Shown here: positions 1 to 5,209 of the stretch, piece after piece
How positions within the stretch are numbered: the first letter of the stretch is position 1
Layout: the number at the start of each line of letters is the position of its first letter
Assembly (NCBI GenBank): GCA_022600215.1
Contig: JAHZKV010000141.1
Coordinates: 1 to 7,004, forward strand
DNA length: 7,004 bases
Reading direction: 5' to 3'
Source: a bacterium
Lineage (GTDB): Bacteria; Chlamydiota; Chlamydiia; Chlamydiales; 2-12-FULL-49-11
Notes under the pieces: generated by a model
Database searches by the model: none
The model's input: only the letters and a program-made list of their open reading frames with translations
Told to the model about the DNA's origin: nothing
Translations under genes and position numbers: made by a program

Positions 1-436
1 GACCTTCAACATAAACATTCATATAAGCCTGCACACACCTCAAACCATGAAGCTCAGCTGGCACTTCAGCTCTACGATATTTTTGCAAATATCTTACAAA
101 TAAATCTAAACACAATGCATTTACATCCCTTTTTTTCTTATAATCTTTTTTTGCTTTTCTAGATCCAGGATAAGCAGCTTCAATAGCTCTACGAGAATTA
201 CAGCCATAAAAATCATGAGCTCGTCCTTCACGAGCCTCAAATACAAATTTTCTAAGGAGATTATAAGCAAAGCCATCTACAGCTCCTTTAAAATCAGAAT
301 TTATACGCCCTTCCCAATGAACAGCCGCTAAACAAACTAATTTTCGCTCTTCTAAATTCGATGACTCTAAGCCATTAATTACCTCTAATACCCCTCTATA
401 ATCTACACCTACTGGTCCTGCCGCACTTGCGTCCAT
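1..436 (-). CDS. Copy A of an unrecognised paralogous family, 5' part only (runs off the left edge)
   Basis: The reverse strand reads open from an ATG at 434-436 to the left edge, giving 145 residues that start MDASAAGPVGVDYRG. An AGGAG ribosome-binding site (443-447) sits 6 nt upstream, which fixes the start. I do not recognise the protein. It is clearly related to the N-terminal domains of the genes at 2297-3637 and 3749-5134: it shares the pattern G-V-Y...L..I-GL near residues 10-23, FA..L.R.FV..A..G.A..FY at about 56-77, a lysine/arginine-rich patch at 91-103 (GSRKAKKDYKKKR), and FV..L..YR..E.P.EL near 112-129. It is the most divergent of the three copies and its N-terminus is MD rather than MAAA. 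No signal peptide or membrane helix is visible. The C-terminal half lies outside the window, so intactness cannot be judged. Confidence 0.85.
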   Translation of the reverse strand, partial: MDASAAGPVGVDYRGVLEVINGLESSNLEERKLVCLAAVHWEGRINSDFKGAVDGFAYNLLRKFVFEAREGRAHDFYGCNSRRAIEAAYPGSRKAKKDYKKKRDVNALCLDLFVRYLQKYRRAEVPAELHGLRCVQAYMNVYVEG

Positions 437-465
437 GATATACTCCTAAATAAACTTGCAGATTT

Positions 466-474
466 ATTATAACA
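466..474 (-). promoter_or_regulatory. Probable extended -10 promoter element of copy A
   Basis: On the reverse strand this reads TGTTATAAT, a perfect TGn-TATAAT extended -10 for a housekeeping sigma factor. It would place transcription start near 459, leaving a leader of about 24 nt with the ribosome-binding site in it. No good -35 hexamer is seen at 16-18 bp, which an extended -10 can tolerate. This is a motif match only, in AT-rich DNA where chance matches are common. Confidence 0.4.
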
Positions 475-565
475 AAAGACATCATTTATTAAAGATTAAA
501 TATATAATTATACTTTCTGTATTATCTTTTACAAGAACCAATAACTTACAAGAGTTGTACCCAAC

Positions 566-634
566 ACATCGGAGTTTAGCCCTTTTGCAAAAGAAGATAG
601 ACATGACGTGTCTGTAATCTTACCAAAATATGAT
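566..634 (+). pseudogene. Relic of a second glgA 5' end with an in-frame internal deletion
   Basis: The frame reads TSEFSPFAK directly followed by EDRHDVSVILPKYD. This matches residues 7-15 and 32-45 of the intact GlgA encoded at 802-2292, with residues 16-31 (48 nt) missing. The lost part contains most of the N-terminal KxGGL nucleotide-sugar-binding motif, so the fragment could not encode a working synthase. The frame stays open from 545 to 712 but has no ATG, GTG or TTG start ahead of the homology, and similarity to GlgA ends after the Asp at 632-634. Of the 23 aligned codons, 10 are identical, 11 differ synonymously and 2 change the amino acid (Gly to Arg, His to Asp). This shows common descent with conserved coding rather than chance. 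Confidence 0.85.
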
Positions 635-652
635 CCCAAGAAGCACTCTTCC

Positions 653-685
653 CTACTTAGCGCCGCCGCCTCCTCCTACATCCAT
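653..685 (-). pseudogene. Truncated 5' end of a further family member (start signals plus 10 codons)
   Basis: On the reverse strand an ATG at 683-685 is preceded 5 nt away by GGAGG (691-695) and followed by nine more codons (MDVGGGGGAK) and a TAG. The leader TTGGAGGTAATTATGGA closely resembles that of copy C (TAGGAGGTTATTATGGC) and copy B, and the MD start recalls copy A. I read it as the surviving start region of a lost family member, cut off by the same deletion that truncated the neighbouring glgA relic. A run of glycine codons also occurs in the C-terminal tails of B and C, so the fragment could instead be a start fused to a tail. The fragment is very short. A genuine micro-peptide is possible but unsupported. 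Confidence 0.5.
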
Positions 686-801
686 AATTACCTCCAAATT
701 ATAAAAGGAGAATAATACAAACTAGTAAGAATATAAATTCACCTAAAAAAAAATACTTTCATCCTATTTACATGCACTGTATAAAGACAAAAGAGGTATT
801 A

Positions 802-2292
802 ATGAAAATTACGCACATCACATCTGAATTTAGCCCATTTGCAAAAGCAGGTGGACTTGGCGATGTACTCCACGGACTTTCAAAAAAACAGGTAGAAGAT
901 GGGCACCATGTCTCAGTCATTCTACCTAAATATGACCTCATCGATATCAAAGTATTTGATTCCATAGAAATCTATATCCAAGACCTTTGGTGTTACGAAA
1001 ATGGAAACGAATTTCATAACACGGTGTACAAGGCAACCTTTGAAGGGGTAACCATTTTCCTGATCGATCCTGATCACCTTGACTACTATTTCAAGCGAGG
1101 AACGATTTATGGTACAGAGATAGACAGCGAAAGGTTTTTATATTTCTCCCGTGCAGCTGTAGAGTTTATACGCAAAGAAAACTCCTCCGTAGATGTCGTC
1201 CACCTTCATGATTGGCCAACCGCTGCTGTTGCTCCCCTCGTGCACAACCTATTTCCTGAGGTGAAAAAGCTTGTTGGTGCCATTATTTTTAATATCCACA
1301 ACATAGAACACCAAGGAAAGATCCCTCCAAAATTACTCACAAGAATTGGCTTATTTGGAGCAAGCTTCCTCTCAAAAGATTTACTAATGGATCCTGCATG
1401 TGATCGCACCATCAACTTAATGAAAGGCGCTATCATCTATGCCGATAAAGTAGTTACCGTCTCCCCTTCCTACGCCAAAGAAATCACCACCAAAGAATTT
1501 GGCTTTGGGCTAGAAGGAACCATAAAAAAACTGCATAAAAAACTTGCCGGAGTACTTAACGGAATAGAAACTGACACCTGGAATCCAGAAATAGATCCCA
1601 ACCTTACCGAAAATTTTCCTGTAAACAGCACTTTCATCTTAGATATCCTACGAAAAAAAGAGGCGAACAAAAAAGCGCTCCTTCACTCCCTTAAGATGGA
1701 ACAAAGCACCAGCGGACCACTTGTTATTTGTATTACAAGAATTGCCTCTCAAAAAGGGCCAAAGCTTATTTTACATGCCATTGAAGAGGTGGAAAAAAGA
1801 GGGGGATCTTTTATCCTACTTGGCACCATTTGCGAAAAACCGTTAGAAAAACCTTTTTTAGCGCTCCAAGAAAAATACCAAGATCATAAAAGAATTCACC
1901 TATCTTTTACTTTTGACGATAAGCTCTCTCACAAACTTTTTGCTGCAGCAGACGCCCTTTTCCTTCCCTCTAAATTTGAGCCATGTGGACTCACTCAGCT
2001 CATCTCTATGCGCTACGCCACCATCCCAATTGTTCGCAAAACAGGGGGATTAAAAGATACCGTCCACGATAAAAATTCGGCATACCCAACTGGATTTGTT
2101 TTTGAAGAACAAACAGAGCAAGCCGTTGATGGTGTATTAGAAGAGGTATTTTCTACTTTCCAAGAAAACACCCCTCTTTGGCAAAAAATGATGCAAAACG
2201 GACTCTCCCGCGATGCTAGCTGGAAATATCCTGCACAAAAATACGAAAAAATCTACGAGTCCTCATTGCACAAGAAGCAAGTGCCGCAATAA
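802..2292 (+). CDS. glgA: Glycogen synthase (GT5 family, ADP-glucose type)
   Basis: This 496-residue GT-B enzyme transfers glucosyl units from a nucleotide sugar (ADP-glucose in most bacterial members) onto the non-reducing ends of alpha-1,4-glucan in the cytoplasm. Motifs are intact and in order: KAGGLGDV at 15-22 (the KxGGL loop), HDWPTAA at 136-142, HNIEHQG at 166-172, SPSYAKEI at 221-228, LNGIETDTWNPEID at 252-265, TRIASQKG at 312-319 with the active-site Arg313 and Lys318, EPCGLTQ at 393-399 with Glu393, and RKTGGLKDT at 412-420. Length is close to the usual 470-500. I chose ATG 802 because MKITHITSEF is the canonical GlgA N-terminus and AAGAGG (791-796) lies 5 nt upstream; the in-frame ATG at 772 would add ten atypical residues. 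The gene stands alone, divergent from copy A and convergent with copy B. No other glg gene is in view. Confidence 0.97.
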   Translation: MKITHITSEFSPFAKAGGLGDVLHGLSKKQVEDGHHVSVILPKYDLIDIKVFDSIEIYIQDLWCYENGNEFHNTVYKATFEGVTIFLIDPDHLDYYFKRGTIYGTEIDSERFLYFSRAAVEFIRKENSSVDVVHLHDWPTAAVAPLVHNLFPEVKKLVGAIIFNIHNIEHQGKIPPKLLTRIGLFGASFLSKDLLMDPACDRTINLMKGAIIYADKVVTVSPSYAKEITTKEFGFGLEGTIKKLHKKLAGVLNGIETDTWNPEIDPNLTENFPVNSTFILDILRKKEANKKALLHSLKMEQSTSGPLVICITRIASQKGPKLILHAIEEVEKRGGSFILLGTICEKPLEKPFLALQEKYQDHKRIHLSFTFDDKLSHKLFAAADALFLPSKFEPCGLTQLISMRYATIPIVRKTGGLKDTVHDKNSAYPTGFVFEEQTEQAVDGVLEEVFSTFQENTPLWQKMMQNGLSRDASWKYPAQKYEKIYESSLHKKQVPQ

Positions 2293-2296
2293 TCTC

Positions 2297-3637
2297 TTAT
2301 TCTTCATTACCAGCAGCTGGAGCAGCGCCTTCGCCACCACCGCCTCCGCCGTCTTCACCCCTTTGCTCCATCTCACAGACAACAAAATATTCTAAAGCCG
2401 ACGCAAAACTACACGCAAAAAAATGATTAGCGTCGTCAATATACCCTCGAATTTCTCCCCTGACAATCGTTAACTGTTCAAGAGTAAACCCTTCAAAATG
2501 AGCTTGTAGTAAGTCTTTGCTATCTAATAAGTCTTGTGGCAATGCAGTTAATGTTCCTTCTCCAGCAGTAGTTTTAAAATTACCCACTTTACTCCAAATG
2601 TATTGAACTTGAGGAAACGCTGAAAAGTCCACAAGATCACCTTTGACGGAAGGATCCCAAAAATTTTCTACCACTTTAAGGGAAACAGCCTCCATGACCA
2701 CTGCATCACCTGCTCCTGGAAAGTTTTTCCAAGTCGTATGGAAAGTTGCGCATCTTTTAGCAAAAAAACCTCTAAATACACAACCACAAGCAATATCTAA
2801 TGGTTCACTATTTTCTATAGCCTGCACCTTAAAAAATGACCGAATAGAAGTCAGATGACCAGAGCATCTTTCCACTGGAAGAAAATTATTTCTAATATCT
2901 ACACCTTCTATTCTTCTTGGTACCTGCTCTTGAGTAAATTGCTTTTCAAGCATTAACCAATTTTGTGTTTCTGCTAATTGAAACATTTGTCGAGCAGGAA
3001 GTAAACGAGGGCAATGAAATGCTCTTAAAGAATGCACCACATCCTCCCACTCCTCAAAAACTTCCTTTTTTACCGCCTCAAACTCCGCCTGAACTCTAGC
3101 CCTACACTCTGCTTGTCGCTGCTCTATTCTACCCTGTACTTCTTGCTCTGCAAGCTCCAACACTTCTGTTAAATTCACTATAACCTTATTAGTAATACAT
3201 CCGCCTTTAACATCGGAGACAACCTCCATATAGCGCTGCACAACAACTAATATTTTTAATTCCTCTGGAATCTCATGATCTCTATACACTCGTAGCTTAC
3301 CAACAAAAGCCCGTACGCATGTTACTGGAGTCTCTCTCTCTCTTTTCTTTTGCTTTTCCCTATTTTTATGACGTCCCCTTCCATACGCATCAGTCATTAA
3401 TCCACGCACTCCTTTATCATAAAAAACTTTTGCCTTACCTCTCTCTGCACCTACTACAAAACCTCGAAATAAACGATCCGCAAAACGCACTATCTTTTGC
3501 TCAGGCTGATTGCCTCTAGCTGCTGGTGCTGGAACCATTTCTAGAGCAGCTTGTTGAAGTTCTGCCTCCCTTCCTTGTAAACCTTGAATTCGAGCCAATA
3601 ATGCCTCATAATTCACTTGCCCTGCCGCTGCTGCCAT
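2297..3637 (-). CDS. Copy B of the unrecognised paralogous family (446 residues)
   Basis: I cannot assign a function. The layout is: an Ala-rich N-terminus (MAAAAGQVNY); a conserved domain to about residue 150 with FADRLFRGFV (52-61) and a basic patch GRGRHKNREKQKKRER (86-101); an invariant GGC at 145-147; a Glu/Gln-rich probable coiled coil (about 155-195); a middle section unlike copy C (about 200-288); then a conserved C-terminal block with GFFAKRC (290-296), His300 and Trp303, VDFSAFPQ (336-343), EIRGYI (395-400) and HFFACSF (405-411). The tail has six glycines (430-435) and ends in AAGNEE. There is no signal peptide or membrane helix, so it is cytoplasmic or exported by a signal-free route. 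AGGAG at 3644-3648 lies 6 nt from the ATG. Its stop is 4 bp from the glgA stop. Roughly half or more of the N-terminal domain is identical to copy C by eye. Confidence 0.9.
   Translation of the reverse strand: MAAAAGQVNYEALLARIQGLQGREAELQQAALEMVPAPAARGNQPEQKIVRFADRLFRGFVVGAERGKAKVFYDKGVRGLMTDAYGRGRHKNREKQKKRERETPVTCVRAFVGKLRVYRDHEIPEELKILVVVQRYMEVVSDVKGGCITNKVIVNLTEVLELAEQEVQGRIEQRQAECRARVQAEFEAVKKEVFEEWEDVVHSLRAFHCPRLLPARQMFQLAETQNWLMLEKQFTQEQVPRRIEGVDIRNNFLPVERCSGHLTSIRSFFKVQAIENSEPLDIACGCVFRGFFAKRCATFHTTWKNFPGAGDAVVMEAVSLKVVENFWDPSVKGDLVDFSAFPQVQYIWSKVGNFKTTAGEGTLTALPQDLLDSKDLLQAHFEGFTLEQLTIVRGEIRGYIDDANHFFACSFASALEYFVVCEMEQRGEDGGGGGGEGAAPAAGNEE
2300..2350 (-). repeat. Gly/Ala-rich C-terminal tail of copy B
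   Basis: This encodes six consecutive glycines followed by EGAAPAAGNEE. It is built of GGN and GCN triplets and is nearly matched in sequence by the tail of copy C (3752-3805), although the protein just before it (residues 425-430) differs from C. Such tracts are prone to slippage in units of three. It probably forms a flexible, unstructured end. Confidence 0.7.
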
Positions 3638-3673
3638 AATAATCTCCTAAGATAAAAAAAAAGAAACAGTATA
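3638..3673 (-). promoter_or_regulatory. Leader of copy B with ribosome-binding site and possible -10
   Basis: Reading on the reverse strand, TATACT at 3668-3673 could be a -10 element, giving a leader of about 24 nt similar to that of copy A. A second candidate, TATAAT, lies at 3720-3725. The leader runs through a T-rich stretch to AGGAG (3644-3648) and ATTATTATGGC. The same layout (T-rich run, AGGAG, short AT spacer, ATGG) recurs before copy C and the truncated start at 685. No convincing -35 is visible for either candidate. Confidence 0.35.
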
Positions 3674-3748
3674 ACTAATCGAGAATAATAATTCATCATA
3701 AATTACTATTAAACATAACATTATAACTAGAGGTTAATTAACAAACAT

Positions 3749-5134
3749 CTATTCTTCATGTCCAGCAGCTGCTGCAGCTCCGCCACCACCGCCTCCACTG
3801 CCACCAGCAGCTTCAGATCCTACGGCCATTCCTCTTCTCTCCATTTCACCTCTTACACAATATTCAATCGTTGACACAAAGGAGCACGCAAAAAAATGTC
3901 TATCAGAAGTAATATAGCCTCGAATTTCTAGCAATAATGCCTTTAAGGCCACTTTAGGTAATTTATGAATATACTCCTCTTCCAATACCTTTGCCTCCGC
4001 AACTACTTTCAGATAAAGGTTACATCCAGAAATTCTTTCAAATACGGACGCAAGCTGGGGAAAATCAGAAAAATCTACAAATTCTAACTGTTTTTTTGGT
4101 GTCATTTTTCCTCTAAGATTCACAACAGGACCACCTTCTGTTATTAGCAGTTCAGCACCCGTTCCATAACCTTCCCAAACAAGGTGATAGGAGCTACATC
4201 TTTTAGCAAAAAAACCATGCAAAGAACTATAAAAAACCATGTGCATTCCCATGTCACTATTTAAACCGTGGCGATCAAAATTCATTCCAAACGAAGTATA
4301 CAAATTAACACATGTGTCTTTTGAAAAAAAGTTACGCCTAGAAATTTTTCCTTCAGAGATTTTAGGGACATCTCCTATAGAATATGTCATCATCCCCCCC
4401 GCCATACTTCGGTGAATTTCATTTAAGAACTGATTACATCTTGCTACAGATCCAAACATTTGCTTTATAAATGAAATCACTTTTCCAAAATCAAACAATA
4501 CCTCAGCTTTTATTTCTTCAAACTGCTCTTGCATCAAAGACTCTTCTGCAGCTCTTTGTGCTGCGGCTCTTTGTAGCTCTGCTTGTTGCTGCTCTTGTCG
4601 CTGCACAATTCTATCCCCTACCTCTTTCTCGGCAAGCTCCAACACTTGTGTTAAATTCACCACAACACTGCCGTCAATACATCCGCCTTTAATCTCCGGA
4701 ACAACCTTTATGTAACGCTTTACAACTTCTAAATCTTTCAAGCCCCTTGGAATCTCAAGTTCTCTATACGCACGCAGATTGTCAACAAAAGCCCCCACAC
4801 ATTTTATAGGAGTATCCCTTTCTCTTTTTTGTTGCTTTGCCCTATTTTTATGACGCCCCTTTCCATACACAGCACTCATCAATTTTTTCGTGCCATTATC
4901 ATAGAATTTTTTTGCGTCGCCTGGCCGCGCGCCCCTTACAAATCTTCGAAATAAATTATCAGCAAAAATCACTATTTCTCTTTGAGGATCGTTACCTCTT
5001 CTGCGCTCCGGGACGCGAACCTTTTGAAGAGCAGCGCTTTGGACCCCTCCCACATTTGCTCTTAAACCATAAATCTGGTCTAATAATGCCCTATAATTCA
5101 CTTGCCCTGCTTCTGCACCTGATGCTGCTGCCAT
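3749..5134 (-). CDS. Copy C of the unrecognised paralogous family (461 residues)
   Basis: This is a full-length paralogue of the gene at 2297-3637, with function unknown. It starts MAAASGAEAGQVNY, with AGGAGG (5140-5145) 5 nt from the ATG. The N-terminal domain carries FADNLFRRFV (58-67), the basic patch GKGRHKNRAKQQKRER (91-106) and KGGCI (149-153). A probable coiled coil follows (about 160-210) that is longer than in B because of an extra Gln/Ala-rich stretch (about 181-200, with QRAAAQRAAE). The middle (about 214-305) does not align with B. The C-terminal block then returns with GFFAKRC (307-313), His317 and Trp320 at the same spacing as B, VDFSDFPQ (353-360), EIRGYI (403-408) and HFFACSF (413-419). 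The tail is six glycines, five alanines and GHEE. There is no signal peptide or membrane helix. It lies 75 bp downstream of glyS and 111 bp upstream of B, all on the same strand. Confidence 0.9.
   Translation of the reverse strand: MAAASGAEAGQVNYRALLDQIYGLRANVGGVQSAALQKVRVPERRRGNDPQREIVIFADNLFRRFVRGARPGDAKKFYDNGTKKLMSAVYGKGRHKNRAKQQKRERDTPIKCVGAFVDNLRAYRELEIPRGLKDLEVVKRYIKVVPEIKGGCIDGSVVVNLTQVLELAEKEVGDRIVQRQEQQQAELQRAAAQRAAEESLMQEQFEEIKAEVLFDFGKVISFIKQMFGSVARCNQFLNEIHRSMAGGMMTYSIGDVPKISEGKISRRNFFSKDTCVNLYTSFGMNFDRHGLNSDMGMHMVFYSSLHGFFAKRCSSYHLVWEGYGTGAELLITEGGPVVNLRGKMTPKKQLEFVDFSDFPQLASVFERISGCNLYLKVVAEAKVLEEEYIHKLPKVALKALLLEIRGYITSDRHFFACSFVSTIEYCVRGEMERRGMAVGSEAAGGSGGGGGGAAAAAGHEE
3752..3805 (-). 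repeat. Gly/Ala-rich C-terminal tail of copy C
   Basis: This encodes GGSGGGGGGAAAAAGHEE. It shares the six-glycine run, the Ala block and the AAG-x-EE end with the tail of copy B, and the two match closely at base level over the glycine codons. A flexible terminal linker or exposed end is likely. Confidence 0.7.
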
Positions 5135-5185
5135 AATAACCTCCTATAATAAAAAGAGGAATAGAATAAATAACCACCAATTATA
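5135..5185 (-). promoter_or_regulatory. Leader of copy C with strong ribosome-binding site and possible -10
   Basis: The reverse strand has AGGAGG at 5140-5145 and a TATAAT at 5180-5185 that could start a leader of about 39 nt. No clear -35 is seen. The 75-bp gap after glyS contains no hairpin with a T-run that I can recognise, so read-through from glyS into copy C is also possible. Confidence 0.35.
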
Positions 5186-5209
5186 CTTCTAGTGAAAAAT
5201 AAACTATAC

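Larger units (their letters stand above)
437..801. other. Gene-free stretch between copy A and glgA, holding two relics
   Basis: This 365-bp AT-rich region separates the divergently transcribed copy A and glgA. It holds the leader of copy A, a decayed glgA 5' fragment (566-634), a truncated start of a further family member on the reverse strand (653-685), and the glgA leader. The distance from the copy A start to the relic's aligned Thr codon (129 nt) is close to the distance from the truncated start to the matching Thr codon of intact glgA (134 nt). Both spacers also contain ATACTTTC (510-517 and 753-760) at comparable places. They may therefore be two copies of one intergenic region. I see no convincing promoter for glgA here, no tRNA and no transposon ends. 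Confidence 0.6.

Noticed and set aside
780..785. TATAAA as a -10 element for glgA
   Set aside because: Transcription would start about at the ribosome-binding site (791-796), leaving no usable leader, and no -35 is present.
772..801. In-frame ATG at 772 as the glgA start
   Set aside because: It adds ten residues unlike any GlgA N-terminus and lacks a good ribosome-binding site; ATG 802 has AAGAGG 5 nt upstream and gives the canonical MKI start.
2310..2320. Short inverted repeat CCAGC-A-GCTGG as a terminator
   Set aside because: The stem is only 5 bp with a one-base loop, no T-run follows, and the bases code for the Ala/Gly tail of copy B.
3733..3742. Palindrome GTTAATTAAC as an operator
   Set aside because: A 10-bp AT-rich palindrome is expected by chance in such sequence and does not recur before copies A or C.
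4837..5136. Open frame of 99 codons on the + strand
   Set aside because: It lies entirely antisense to the conserved N-terminal domain of copy C, has no family resemblance and is a shadow frame.
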